Assembly (NCBI RefSeq): GCF_900100735.1
Contig: NZ_FNCJ01000006.1
Location: 62,001 to 126,000 of the forward strand
Length of the DNA stretch: 64,000 nt
Direction of reading: 5' to 3'
Origin: Paraburkholderia phenazinium
Lineage (GTDB): Bacteria; Pseudomonadota; Gammaproteobacteria; Burkholderiales; Burkholderiaceae
Shown here: piece after piece, positions 49,140 to 57,052 of the stretch
Numbering within the stretch: the first letter of the stretch is position 1
Layout of the letters: each line of letters opens with the position of its first letter
Program-made: the position numbers and the translations under genes
Notes under the pieces: model-generated
What the model was told of the DNA's origin: nothing
Databases searched by the model: none
Seen by the model: the letters and a program-made list of their open reading frames with translations, nothing else

Positions 49140-49240
49140 TTGGGTGACAACCCCGTGCCTCCGGCCCCTTTGGCGTCAGCACGGGTTGGGACCTGGCGCT
49201 TCGCGGCCAGGTGGTTTTCTCGCGCCTCCAGCCCTTCCCC

Positions 49241-49453
49241 TCACGCAGTGCGTGGAGCCCGCATCTCCAGGAGCCACTGCACCACCTTGGTGTGGCCGTT
49301 CTGCTCCGCGAGCTGTACCGCCGTCTGGCCGCGCCCGTCCGTGGCGTGGAGGTCAGCGCCGTATTCCAGTGCGAAACGGATGCCCAGAGAGTTGCCGGCC
49401 GCCGCAAAACTCAGCAGGTCCAGGATGAGGTCCTCGGGGGTGCCGGTGCTCAT
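49241..49453 (-). CDS. Small ankyrin protein, 70 aa
   Basis: Two ankyrin units: DLLSFAAAGNSLGIRFALEY then GADLHATDGRGQTAVQLAEQ and GHTKVVQWLLEM. Very similar to the ankyrin proteins at 55978 and 57494 (AAEGNSVGVLIAYLCGADL; AARGNTTGVQFALQYGADR), so these three form a subfamily. Starts overlapping the upstream stop (ATGA). Confidence 0.75.
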   Translation of the reverse strand: MSTGTPEDLILDLLSFAAAGNSLGIRFALEYGADLHATDGRGQTAVQLAEQNGHTKVVQWLLEMRAPRTA

Positions 49454-49674
49454 GGTTGTGCCCGGTCCGTCGTGCTGTTGATGAGCTGGGCCCAGGCAAG
49501 CCGCGAGCCCAAGGCAACGATCAGGCTCACGATCAAGCCCTGGATGGGGAGACACGCGACCGCCACCACCGTGCTCACGGCGGTCAGGATCCTGATCGCA
49601 AACGCCAACCGGGCAATGGGTCGCAGGTAGTCTGCGATCACAATCCCCAGAACGACTCCGATGATTTCAAGCAT
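49450..49674 (-). CDS. Small membrane protein, 74 aa
   Basis: Hydrophobic segments at residues 2-15 and 27-62; not recognised. GGGAGTGGC precedes the ATG at 49672-49674. Coupled to the 70-aa ankyrin gene, so the two products may act together at the membrane. Confidence 0.65.
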   Translation of the reverse strand: MLEIIGVVLGIVIADYLRPIARLAFAIRILTAVSTVVAVACLPIQGLIVSLIVALGSRLAWAQLINSTTDRAQP

Positions 49675-49720
49675 GCCACTCCCATCCGTCTGGTGGTCCC
49701 GGGTTAGACCTATATGGTCG

Positions 49721-49783
49721 AACCTAGCGGGTTCCGAATGCCCGTCAACTATTCCGATCAAAAAATAGCCCGTGCTAGGGCAC
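49721..49783 (-). promoter_or_regulatory. Promoter of the membrane/ankyrin pair with palindrome
   Basis: TTGACG (49743-49748), 16 bp, TAGGTT (49721-49726); palindrome with one mismatch (49772-49783) 23 bp upstream. Confidence 0.7.
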
Positions 49784-49813
49784 GGGCGTACGTCGGGTGA
49801 CGGTGCTCAGGGT

Positions 49814-50173
49814 TTAGAGCCCTCCGCGCGCCCGCTGGACGGTTCCCCGCATTTTCAAGATCACCATCAGGCTAAGCATGAAGACCTTCCAGAACGCCAT
49901 GACCGCGTCACCGAACAGGAACACCGCGAGGAGCATGTTCAGCCAGAGCGACTGAATGGGAAGGACATGCGCGATGTAGAGGTAGATCCCCACCTTGATC
50001 GCGCCCCACACGATCGGCATGTAACCCATCGTTTTCGCGTCGATCTGAACACCCCGTCGTACCGCGCTGGCGATCACGGATCGCGCCACCCCACAGACCA
50101 GGATGGCCGTGATGATGCTGATGATGGCCGCCCAGACTTCGACATGCAGAATGGTTTGAAAGGAATGCAACAT
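49814..50173 (-). CDS. Membrane protein with three TM segments, 119 aa
   Basis: Hydrophobic at residues 12-32, 52-70 and 78-105; C-terminus MRGTVQRARGGL is basic and loosely like the shared tag. Not recognised. Downstream of the 70-aa membrane gene, same direction. Confidence 0.65.
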   Translation of the reverse strand: MLHSFQTILHVEVWAAIISIITAILVCGVARSVIASAVRRGVQIDAKTMGYMPIVWGAIKVGIYLYIAHVLPIQSLWLNMLLAVFLFGDAVMAFWKVFMLSLMVILKMRGTVQRARGGL

Positions 50174-50240
50174 GGTGGTCCCCCTTGAATGGATGGGGGC
50201 CAGAGCCCCCGGTCGTTGCCCCCCCCTCAGGGCGATGACG

Positions 50241-50453
50241 TCAGGCGTTGCCGTTCTGGGTGAAGAGCTTGATGGCCTCTTCCCGCGTCACACCGGGGTT
50301 GGCAGCCATGTGCGCGTCGATCAAAGCGTGGAGCGCCCGGATAGCCCGGTCTTGGCGGACGTCATGAACCCGCTTCAGAAAGACGCCGAACGCCACGAAC
50401 AGCACAAACAGGCCGGCGATGATCGCCAAAATGATTCCGATAGATTCCAGCAT
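50241..50453 (-). CDS. Small single-TM protein, 70 aa
   Basis: One TM (residues 4-26), then a charged helical tail (KRVHDVRQDRAIRALHALID). GAGGAG precedes the ATG at 50451-50453. First gene of a pair with the 119-aa membrane protein. Confidence 0.65.
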   Translation of the reverse strand: MLESIGIILAIIAGLFVLFVAFGVFLKRVHDVRQDRAIRALHALIDAHMAANPGVTREEAIKLFTQNGNA

Positions 50454-50500
50454 GGTTCTCTCCTCCAGTGCGTGGCCCCAGGCTGGGACCTTCTCCTCTG

Positions 50501-50563
50501 TACTTAGCGGGTCTAGCACCCCTGTCAAGCGTCCGGCCCAAAAATAAGCCCGTGCCCGGGCAC
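50501..50563 (-). promoter_or_regulatory. Promoter with palindrome
   Basis: TTGACA (50523-50528), 16 bp, TAAGTA (50501-50506); perfect palindrome (50552-50563, centre CG) 23 bp upstream. Confidence 0.7.
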
Positions 50564-50590
50564 GGGTTGATGCCTCGCCGGTCGATCGGG

Positions 50591-51097
50591 TCAGCGCCGG
50601 CGTCCCCGCCACCGGCCCAGGACGCTTACCGGCCTCTGCATGCCCTGGTGGCCGATGATCTGGGTGATCCCGACCCCGAGCGCGATCAAGTCCGTGGCGG
50701 CGTACCAGAACACGTCGTTACCGTGGTGGGTCGGACCTTCGATCTCGAGCTGAGGCGCCCACATGAGCGACACACCCAGAGCCATGTCGCCCATCATCAT
50801 GACCACCACCGCCGCGAAGGCCACAACGATCCACGGCTTCGGCGTTTGGAGCGTTTCGATTCTCGATTTGTTGAAGCGGTAAGCAAGCACGATCGCCCCG
50901 CCCACGTAGAGATCGACCATGCGGCAGGTGTCGTAGTGGGCGTAGACCCACGTCGTTAGGCCCGAGGCCAGGGATCCCCACACGAGGAGCGCGAAGAGGG
51001 CCGCGACGCCCACCGCTCCGAGGTGTCCCACGTGGACGACCCCGCGGCTTTTGCGATCCTCAGGTTCCTGGTTCTGCGATCCGGTGGGGTTCGACAT
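50591..51097 (-). CDS. Membrane protein with about four TM segments and basic tail, 168 aa
   Basis: Hydrophobic at residues 22-45, 62-75, 90-110 and 130-148. C-terminus VLGRWRGRRR, basic like the shared tags but without Leu. Not recognised. GGAGTCGCC before the ATG. Single gene from the promoter at 51152-51179. Confidence 0.65.
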   Translation of the reverse strand: MSNPTGSQNQEPEDRKSRGVVHVGHLGAVGVAALFALLVWGSLASGLTTWVYAHYDTCRMVDLYVGGAIVLAYRFNKSRIETLQTPKPWIVVAFAAVVVMMMGDMALGVSLMWAPQLEIEGPTHHGNDVFWYAATDLIALGVGITQIIGHQGMQRPVSVLGRWRGRRR

Positions 51098-51151
51098 GGC
51101 GACTCCGTGGGGTGGTGGGCGCGCCCGACGTTGGCGAGCCCTTCCTCGCTC

Positions 51152-51201
51152 ACCTTAAAGGCTCGCGCTCGCCCGTCAATCGGTTGTGCGTGCTTTAGCA
51201 C
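51152..51201 (-). promoter_or_regulatory. Promoter with palindrome
   Basis: TTGACG (51174-51179), 16 bp, TAAGGT (51152-51157); palindrome with two mismatches (51190-51201) 10 bp upstream. Confidence 0.65.
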
Positions 51202-51226
51202 GGGTTGACGCGGTACGAAACCGCCC

Positions 51227-52006
51227 TCACAACCGCTTGCGCGCCCGCCCTTCCCCACCCGTCCCGGCCAGGCTCTGCCGAAGCACGTCGCCCCGGTGAC
51301 GCACCAGTGCCGTCGCCAGCAGGTGGGCTTGCTGCTCCCGTGCGCTCGGCGTGGCCCGTGCCGCGCACTCGCCCAGCTCGCCCAGCAGGGGTCGATCCAG
51401 GTCCGCACCGGCCTTGGCCAGACGGGGCAGCACGACCGTGGCCAGGCGCTCGACCCAGGCGGTCGCACCGGGCGCCGTCGGGCCCTGCGTTTCGACGTTG
51501 TACGGGAGCACCACGGTCTCCCACACGCGCAGGCCCAGGGCGTCCGTCGCGTCCCCGTTGAGGGCCTCGGATGTGCAACGTGCGAGCACCAGCTCCAGCA
51601 GGTCGTCACGGGCCACCACGGCCGGCCGGGCGAGCAAGGGGTAAGGCGACGCCCCGAGGGCCAGGCCGACGGCGAGCGGATGGGCTTCCCCCTCGTCGGC
51701 GCCCAGCTCGGCCAGGCGAACGCCCAGCGTCGCCTGAGCGTCGGGCGAGAGCCGCCGCAGATCGTCCAGGGGAGCGGTACGTGCGTGCTCCACCAGGGGC
51801 CGGACGGCATCACGGTGGTCCTCGTGCGCGACGTTGGTCACCGTGGCGAACGCGCCGCGCTCGTCGATGTGACGAACCCGCAGGTCGTTCGCGCGCGCCC
51901 GTTCGTGCAGCTTGCGGATCCGCTGGAGCGTGTCCAGGCGTTGCAGGGCGGTGTCGCGCAGGCCGTTGAAGGTGGTGGTCCAGTCGATCGCCATTGCAGT
52001 TGCCAT
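51227..52006 (-). CDS. Helical (ankyrin-related?) protein with RKRL tail, 259 aa
   Basis: Ala/Leu/Arg-rich helices throughout, with ankyrin-like turns such as VVLPRLAKAGADLDRPLLGE. Ends GEGRARKRL, a clear tag. Two ATGs 12 nt apart (52006 or 51994); neither has a good ribosome site and the leader is only about 15-25 nt, so translation may be inefficient or use an unusual signal. Confidence 0.7.
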   Translation of the reverse strand: MATAMAIDWTTTFNGLRDTALQRLDTLQRIRKLHERARANDLRVRHIDERGAFATVTNVAHEDHRDAVRPLVEHARTAPLDDLRRLSPDAQATLGVRLAELGADEGEAHPLAVGLALGASPYPLLARPAVVARDDLLELVLARCTSEALNGDATDALGLRVWETVVLPYNVETQGPTAPGATAWVERLATVVLPRLAKAGADLDRPLLGELGECAARATPSAREQQAHLLATALVRHRGDVLRQSLAGTGGEGRARKRL

Positions 52007-52026
52007 ACGGTGGTGTTTGACGAACC

Positions 52027-52075
52027 ACCTTCGCAGGTCGTCTGAGGATGTCAAACCGTGAGCGTGCCCTGGCAC
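52027..52075 (-). promoter_or_regulatory. Promoter with palindrome
   Basis: TTGACA (52049-52054), 16 bp, GAAGGT (52027-52032); perfect palindrome (52064-52075, centre CT) 9 bp upstream. The palindrome also lies 22 bp upstream of the rightward promoter at 52098, so it may serve both. Confidence 0.65.
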
Positions 52076-52097
52076 GGTCCTCCCGCCTCCTCCAACG

Positions 52098-52125
52098 TTG
52101 ACAAGTCTCGTAATGCTGCGATGGT
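52098..52125 (+). promoter_or_regulatory. Promoter of tandem gene copy 1
   Basis: TTGACA (52098-52103), 16 bp, GATGGT (52120-52125). Part of a duplicated block of about 135 bp repeated at 52500-52635. Confidence 0.65.
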
Positions 52126-52171
52126 GGTTGGGTCGGCCCCGTCGAGGGTCATCGCCTCTGGAGGGGACGTC

Positions 52172-52480
52172 ATGGAATGGAACGAGACCACCCGGTCGTC
52201 GCGAAGCGCGATCATCTACCGTTGCCTCATTGTTGCGCCCGACAGAGTCTTGATGGAGATCGACGTATCGATCCTGGACGAACTGGTTCGTGCAGGATTG
52301 GGAAAGGATCATCTATCGGTTGTCTCGAACTCACTTCAGTTTTCACGGTTCCTGGAACGCTTCAAGGATAAGAACGGCTATGTGTTTGTGCAGCAGAAGC
52401 CGCACGACATGGTCGCCATTCACGCATTTGACGTCGATCCTCCCGTCCTGGGCGCCTGCCAACCGTTTGGTGTGCCATAG
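52172..52480 (+). CDS. Short tandem paralog, 102 aa
   Basis: Not recognised. MEWNETTRSSRSAIIYRCLI joins directly to a C-terminal domain (MEIDVSILDELVRAGLGKDH... FKDKNGYVFVQQK... AIHAF). The 247-aa neighbour has both ends but 130 extra residues between them, so this is either a deletion derivative or the ancestral short form. GGAGGGG precedes the ATG. Confidence 0.65.
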   Translation: MEWNETTRSSRSAIIYRCLIVAPDRVLMEIDVSILDELVRAGLGKDHLSVVSNSLQFSRFLERFKDKNGYVFVQQKPHDMVAIHAFDVDPPVLGACQPFGVP

Positions 52481-52506
52481 CAGGGGCTTTCCCCTCTCCC
52501 TCAACG

Positions 52507-52534
52507 TTGACAAGCCCTGTAATGCTGCGATGGT
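52507..52534 (+). promoter_or_regulatory. Promoter of tandem gene copy 2
   Basis: TTGACA (52507-52512), 16 bp, GATGGT (52529-52534); nearly identical to the promoter at 52098. No separate palindrome. Confidence 0.65.
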
Positions 52535-52580
52535 GGTTGCGTCGGCCCCGTCGAGGGTCATCGCCTCTGGAGGGGACATC

Positions 52581-53324
52581 ATGGAATGGAACGAGACGAC
52601 CTGGTCGTCGCGAAACGCGACCATCTACCGTTGCTTGATCTCCCGCGTATACCACCTGAAGCGTGCCCGCTTCCTGGCGTTGTGCGGTCTCCGGGGCAAG
52701 GCCCGCCTGCACACGGATCTGGCGAAAGCGTTCGTCGAGCTTCACAGCCGGATCGTGGCCGCGAATGTGTTCGACGAGCAGCAGGCCGCCGCGTTCGAAG
52801 CGGAGGTCCTTCGCATCGAGGTCGATGAACCGCGGACCCTGGGGGCGCTGGTCCGGCTCAGCCAGAACGAGGTCAACATGTCGAGGGGCCAGCCGATCGT
52901 CCCGGTGACGTTCGTGCAACGCCTGTTCGCCCAGCTCTACGATTTTGATCTGAAACCAGTGCCGATGGAGCAGCCCAACCCAAAACGGCAGGGCGGCCGT
53001 GGGTCCTTTGCGCCCGCGACGAGGACCAACATGAACATCGATACTGCGATCCTGGATGAACTGGTTCGCGAAGGGATGGGGGAAAATTATCTGGATGTAA
53101 TAGACGCTGCCCTCCGGTTGTCGCGGCTTCTTGCAAGGTATAAAGATAAAAACGGCGACGTTTATGTTTTGGCCAAGCAAGATGGTACATACCCAGCCGG
53201 CAGCATGATTGCTGTTCACGCCTTTGAATGCTCCTCTCAGCCGCCGGCCGATCCCCTGGAAGGCTGGGCCATTACGGCCTTTCCCGGCACAAAAGCGTCG
53301 AAGGAATCCGGCGGTGAACCGTGA
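52581..53324 (+). CDS. Long tandem paralog, 247 aa
   Basis: Same N-terminus as its neighbour (MEWNETTWSSRNATIYRCLI), a middle helical part (residues 21-150, RVYHLKRARFLALCGLRGKA) and the shared C-terminal domain (NIDTAILDELVREGMGENYL... YKDKNGDVYVLAK... IAVHAF). Function unknown. Lower GC in the last third. Terminated by the bidirectional hairpin at 53336-53354. Confidence 0.7.
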   Translation: MEWNETTWSSRNATIYRCLISRVYHLKRARFLALCGLRGKARLHTDLAKAFVELHSRIVAANVFDEQQAAAFEAEVLRIEVDEPRTLGALVRLSQNEVNMSRGQPIVPVTFVQRLFAQLYDFDLKPVPMEQPNPKRQGGRGSFAPATRTNMNIDTAILDELVREGMGENYLDVIDAALRLSRLLARYKDKNGDVYVLAKQDGTYPAGSMIAVHAFECSSQPPADPLEGWAITAFPGTKASKESGGEP

Positions 53325-53335
53325 TCGCGAAACAA

Positions 53336-53354
53336 AGGCCCCTCGCGGGGCCTT
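53336..53354. terminator. Bidirectional terminator
   Basis: Stem AAGGCCC/GGGCCTT with a short loop between the convergent genes ending at 53324 and 53385. Confidence 0.75.
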
Positions 53355-53384
53355 CTCGTTTCAGCGACCAGGGCAAGGCCCGCC

Positions 53385-54020
53385 TCAAAGGCGCTTGCGC
53401 CCACGTGGTGCCCCCGGGGCGCTGCTGCTCGCGGCCATGGCCTCGCGCAGCTCTGCGCCTTCGACGTGGATGCGGACCTCGGGGAACGCGTCGAAGCACG
53501 CCTGCACCAGCCCTTCGGGATCGAAGACCGTGTGGCGCGCGATGCCCTCCCGGGTGATGTCGGCCCCGCGGGCCAAGAGGCGTTCCAGCTCTGCCTTGCG
53601 CTCGAAGGCCGGCATGCGGAACAACGCGTGAACCCACATCGGCACGAACTGGACCGGGGCGCTAAGGTTGTCCGGCAGGCCACTGCTGGGAAATCCGTGC
53701 CGAAGGTCTGTCAGCGACGGGATCCACGGGCCGTTGAGCATGTCGGCCGCCAGATAACGGTCGAGCAGAGGGGCCCACTCGTCGATTCCAGCGTCCGACA
53801 GGCAAAACCGGTTGAAGGCCTCCTGCCAGGCCGGACGCCCGTCGTGCAGCAAGGTGTTGAGCTGCTCGGGCGTGCTGGTCTCGTTCAGGGCCAAGACGAT
53901 GCGATCGTCCTCTCCATCGTCGATGGGTGCCCCCGTGCGGTCTGACTCCGACTCATCCTTCTTCGGATTGCTCCGAAGGAATCGCTCGATCGCGCGCCGG
54001 ATTTTGGTGATGGGGTTCAT
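53385..54020 (-). CDS. Ankyrin-like protein with RKRL tail, 211 aa
   Basis: Basic helical N-terminus (TKIRRAIERFLRSNPKKDE), acidic middle, an ankyrin-like turn (LERLLARGADITREGIARHT) and the tag SAPGAPRGRKRL. Start at 54018-54020 with GAGGCCGACCCC; the palindrome at 54046 lies in the short gap to the upstream ankyrin gene, so this is an operon-internal copy. Confidence 0.65.
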   Translation of the reverse strand: MNPITKIRRAIERFLRSNPKKDESESDRTGAPIDDGEDDRIVLALNETSTPEQLNTLLHDGRPAWQEAFNRFCLSDAGIDEWAPLLDRYLAADMLNGPWIPSLTDLRHGFPSSGLPDNLSAPVQFVPMWVHALFRMPAFERKAELERLLARGADITREGIARHTVFDPEGLVQACFDAFPEVRIHVEGAELREAMAASSSAPGAPRGRKRL

Positions 54021-54045
54021 GGGGTCGGCCTCGTTCAGGTTGTCC

Positions 54046-54057
54046 GTGCCACGGCAC
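54046..54057. repeat. Operon-internal palindrome copy (centre AC)
   Basis: Perfect copy between two ankyrin genes of one transcription unit, 25 bp upstream of the start at 54020; no promoter seen. Confidence 0.75.
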
Positions 54058-54066
54058 GGGATGGGG

Positions 54067-54579
54067 TCAGCGACGCTTCGGGCGCTTCTGCCCGTTGAGC
54101 TTCGCGGTCGTGATGGCGAACCGGGTGGCGATGCGCACCAGGTCCTTGTCGTCGTCGGGCAGGTGCTCGGCCACGGCCCAGCCCAGGTAGTCGAGCGGTC
54201 GCCGCCCCTTCGCATCGGTGAGCAGCGGGTCGGCCCCGGCCTTGAGCAGCATTTCGATGACGCCCTCGCCCACGCTCTCCACCACGGCCATGTGCAGCGC
54301 GGTACCGCCCCAGCGCACCGCGATTTGGTTCACCGGGGCACCCGCGTCGAGCAGCATCTGCACGAGGACGGGGTTGTTCATGTGAACCGCCAGGCCCAGC
54401 GGGCTCACGCCACCACGGGCGCGCGTGTCGGACGGTTCGGTGGTCTTGCTGGACACGTCCGCCCCGGCGGCGATGAGCTGGGCCACCCAGTCGGCGTTGC
54501 CCGCGTCGATCGCGGCTTCCAGGGCCCAGTCGTCCAGGGGGTAGCCGGGAGCGGTGTTGGAGGTGGAGGTGGTGGTCAT
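54067..54579 (-). CDS. Ankyrin-repeat protein, 170 aa
   Basis: Four ankyrin units: ALEAAIDAGNADWVAQLIAAGADV, PLGLAVHMNNPVLVQMLLDAGA, ALHMAVVESVGEGVIEMLLKAGADP, RPLDYLGWAVAEHL. Basic end AKLNGQKRPKRR, tag-like without Leu. Begins 7 bp after the upstream membrane gene. Confidence 0.85.
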   Translation of the reverse strand: MTTTSTSNTAPGYPLDDWALEAAIDAGNADWVAQLIAAGADVSSKTTEPSDTRARGGVSPLGLAVHMNNPVLVQMLLDAGAPVNQIAVRWGGTALHMAVVESVGEGVIEMLLKAGADPLLTDAKGRRPLDYLGWAVAEHLPDDDKDLVRIATRFAITTAKLNGQKRPKRR

Positions 54580-54586
54580 GGTGGCC

Positions 54587-55015
54587 TTAACCCCGCGCCC
54601 GTTCGTACGCAGCGTCGATGCGGCGAGACGTCCATTCGAAGACCCGATTACGCACCGTGCGCTGAATACCGAGTCCCACGATCATCAACACCACGAAACA
54701 GACCACGAGGGCCAGTCCGCGCGTGACCATCACGTTCAGCAAGGAAAACATCGGACAAGCGCCCCAGAACGTCAACATCATGGCGATGGTCTCGGCGAAG
54801 CGCATGGCCTGGTTCTGCCGATCAACCTCACGGTCCAGCATCCACCGGTTGAACGGGGCCGTCACCGCGAGGAACACCACGAACATGATCAAGGCGGCTA
54901 TGCCGATCCATTTCACTGGCACGTCGCGCCAGAGGTGGACGAACGGCGGAAGGCCAGCGACGACCAGGATGGTGGGCGGGATGAGGGCAAGGTTACGGAT
55001 GTGACGGGGTTTCAT
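54587..55015 (-). CDS. Membrane protein with four TM segments, 142 aa
   Basis: Hydrophobic at residues 8-26, 36-53, 70-90 and 95-115. Not recognised. AGGAGGAG site. First gene of the unit 55015-53385 (membrane protein, ankyrin, ankyrin-like plus tag). Confidence 0.7.
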   Translation of the reverse strand: MKPRHIRNLALIPPTILVVAGLPPFVHLWRDVPVKWIGIAALIMFVVFLAVTAPFNRWMLDREVDRQNQAMRFAETIAMMLTFWGACPMFSLLNVMVTRGLALVVCFVVLMIVGLGIQRTVRNRVFEWTSRRIDAAYERARG

Positions 55016-55066
55016 GACGGGGTCTCCTCCTGGATGGCCGCTGCGGACGCGTGGCCTATGCGTACC

Positions 55067-55129
55067 ACCCTAAGGGATGTGCCCGGCCTGTCAATGGGTT
55101 GGGGAACTTTTTTAGCTGTGCCTGGGCAC
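55067..55129 (-). promoter_or_regulatory. Promoter with palindrome
   Basis: TTGACA (55089-55094), 16 bp, TAGGGT (55067-55072); perfect palindrome (55118-55129, centre TG) 23 bp upstream; CCCCAACCCA directly before TTGACA. Confidence 0.75.
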
Positions 55130-55169
55130 GGCTTGAGATGGACCGGTAGCTGGTCATCGTGGTCTCCTG

Positions 55170-55940
55170 TTAGAGGCGTTTTCGTGGCCGGGGTTTTTCG
55201 CGCGTGCCCTGAGCCTGCTCTGCGACCTTCCGCAGCTCGTCCCCCTGCACCTTGCGCCGGTAATGCATCAGGGCCACCACGCCCTGCTCCGTTTCGCCCT
55301 CCAGTTCCTCGAACCGCGCGTCCATGACGTCAGCCCCGGCTGCGTGCAGCATGGGCAGCACGCTCTCCACCAGCCGCTCGGTGGTCACGTTCGCCCTCAG
55401 GCAACCCTCCCAGGGTGCGGGCGTGCCTCGGTTCATGCCGTCCGACCCAAACCTGGCGATGAGCGCCTGGATGCATTCGTCGTGGTTCAGGATCAACGGA
55501 TCCGAGAAAAGCCAGAGCCAGACTTGTCCAACGGATGGCCCCAGCGGGATCAGAGCGCGGGCCACGTCGGCGCGGTTTTGCTCGCGTGCCAGCACCAGGA
55601 CGTCGGACAGGAACGCATCGTCACAACGGGTGTCTGCGGCGTCGATCAGCGGGAGGATCTCCTCGAACGGGGCGTGGCCGATGAAGTGGTCCGCGTCCTT
55701 GCGAATCGTCGCGTGGTCAGCACGGACACCGGACCTGCTCAACAGCCGATCCATGAGGCTGTGGGGCCCACGGCCGACCAGGCCAGGCCGGTCCGCAGCG
55801 ATGTTCTGAATGGCGTCCAGCAGGCGGATCGGCTTGGCCGGCCGGTCGCCATGGCGGGCCTCGCAGGTCATGAAGTAGTCCGCGATGTACCGGGCACTGG
55901 GGTGCTGCGCGGAGCGGATCAGGGGTTGAACGGTCAGCAT
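55170..55940 (-). CDS. Ankyrin-related protein with RKRL tail, 256 aa
   Basis: Helical protein paralogous to the 239-aa protein at 36243 through the block LHAAGADVMDARF and ALMHYRRK. Unlike that paralog, it continues into a linker and the tag TREKPRPRKRL. GGAGACCCCC precedes the ATG. Comparing the pair isolates the tag as a removable addition. Confidence 0.75.
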   Translation of the reverse strand: MLTVQPLIRSAQHPSARYIADYFMTCEARHGDRPAKPIRLLDAIQNIAADRPGLVGRGPHSLMDRLLSRSGVRADHATIRKDADHFIGHAPFEEILPLIDAADTRCDDAFLSDVLVLAREQNRADVARALIPLGPSVGQVWLWLFSDPLILNHDECIQALIARFGSDGMNRGTPAPWEGCLRANVTTERLVESVLPMLHAAGADVMDARFEELEGETEQGVVALMHYRRKVQGDELRKVAEQAQGTREKPRPRKRL

Positions 55941-55977
55941 GGGGGTCTCCGGTTCAACGTGAACGTTGGGAGGTTGC

Positions 55978-56217
55978 TCATTCCACCGTGGCGGTCAGGC
56001 CCGGGACCCCAACGGGCTCGCCGAGCATGTTCAAGATGGCGTCGATCGTCTCGCTGTGCTGATGGCGGATGGCGATCTGCAGCGCGTCCTCGCCCTGCTC
56101 GTTCTTGGCGTGGAGATCCGCCCCGCACAGGTAGGCGATCAACACGCCAACGCTGTTGCCCTCCGCGGCGTAGTTGAGCAGGTGGGCGTTGGCTTCGGCG
56201 TGGGTGGCTTGGCGCAT
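55978..56217 (-). CDS. Small ankyrin protein, 79 aa
   Basis: Two ankyrin units (LLNYAAEGNSVGVLIAYLCG, ADLHAKNEQGEDALQIAIRH). Same subfamily as the proteins at 49241 and 57494. GAGGACGACC precedes the ATG. Upstream of and cotranscribed with the 256-aa gene. Confidence 0.8.
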   Translation of the reverse strand: MRQATHAEANAHLLNYAAEGNSVGVLIAYLCGADLHAKNEQGEDALQIAIRHQHSETIDAILNMLGEPVGVPGLTATVE

Positions 56218-56273
56218 GATGGTCGTCCTCGGGGGTGGTGGTGGACCCGTCGATCGCAGGCCCTACATCCTTC

Positions 56274-56337
56274 ACCTTAGTGGTTTGCCCCAGCCCGTCA
56301 ATAGGTTGGGGGACATTTTTCAGAGGTGCGTGGGCGC
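56274..56337 (-). promoter_or_regulatory. Promoter with palindrome
   Basis: TTGACG (56296-56301), 16 bp, TAAGGT (56274-56279); palindrome with two mismatches (56326-56337) 24 bp upstream. Confidence 0.65.
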
Positions 56338-56358
56338 GGGTTGAGGGGGATGCGAAAA

Positions 56359-56376
56359 CGCCCTCCGGGGAGGGCG
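56359..56376 (-). terminator. Terminator of the 184-aa gene
   Basis: Perfect 7-bp stem CGCCCTC/GAGGGCG with CGGG loop and TTTTCG leftward, 22 bp past the stop at 56398. Nearly identical to 60361-60378. Confidence 0.85.
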
Positions 56377-56397
56377 CTGAGCTGGGCACTCGAAGGG

Positions 56398-56952
56398 CTA
56401 ACCGATCTGCCAGGCGGTCCGGTCGGCCCGGGCCTTGTCGATGTGATCGCGCCAGGTGTCCAGGTTGATCAACGCCTTGGTCCGACGTTCGATGCCCTTG
56501 AACGCGAACACCCCCGGGCGGGTGAGCAGGTTGTCGGCCGGCGAGATGTTCGCGTAACGCAGGAACGCGGTCACCGCCTGGCTGGAATCCGGGTCGGCGA
56601 TGCGGTCGATCAGCGCCGGATCCGCCTGGATGAGCGCTGCGAACGGGATCCCGAAGGACATGCCCTGCTGCACCGGGGGCAACGCTTCGATCGCGTGGTA
56701 CGCGATGGCGTGGCAGGCGTCGTCCTCCACGTGGCCCAGCCACATGTCCTGGGCCTGGAGAACGTCCGCCCGGGCCTGCTCCTTGTCGATCCCCGGCTGC
56801 GGCTTGTAGAGCCGGTAGGCGATGAAGAACGGACCGCGTTCGTCCGGCTTGGGCCGCTCGGTGATGCTGAGGGTGTGCTGGTGCAGGGCCTGCAGCTCGT
56901 GCGCGTCGATGACGAACCAGCGGTCCTTGAACTCGATCAGGGCGTATTGCAT
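56398..56952 (-). CDS. Unknown protein, 184 aa
   Basis: Not recognised. Strand-rich start (QYALIEFKDRWFVIDAHELQ), long helical middle with ACHAIAYHAIEALPPVQQGM, and a C-terminal helix. Weak ribosome site (GAGTGCCC). Promoter at 56985-57012. Confidence 0.65.
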   Translation of the reverse strand: MQYALIEFKDRWFVIDAHELQALHQHTLSITERPKPDERGPFFIAYRLYKPQPGIDKEQARADVLQAQDMWLGHVEDDACHAIAYHAIEALPPVQQGMSFGIPFAALIQADPALIDRIADPDSSQAVTAFLRYANISPADNLLTRPGVFAFKGIERRTKALINLDTWRDHIDKARADRTAWQIG

Positions 56953-56984
56953 GGGCACTCGGTGTGGTGGTGGACGACCGACCC

Positions 56985-57036
56985 ACCATCGCAGGTGCCC
57001 AACTAAAGTCAACGTGGCGGGGCCGTGCTTTGGCAC
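56985..57036 (-). promoter_or_regulatory. Promoter with palindrome
   Basis: TTGACT (57007-57012), 16 bp ending ACCTGC, GATGGT (56985-56990); palindrome with one mismatch (57025-57036) 12 bp upstream. Confidence 0.7.
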
Positions 57037-57052
57037 GGGTCTGATCAAAGCC

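Noticed and set aside
55170..55940. Nuclear localisation signal as the main explanation for the basic tails.
   Set aside because: Possible if products enter eukaryotic cells, but the fixed C-terminal Leu and end position fit a C-terminal recognition tag better; kept only as an alternative.
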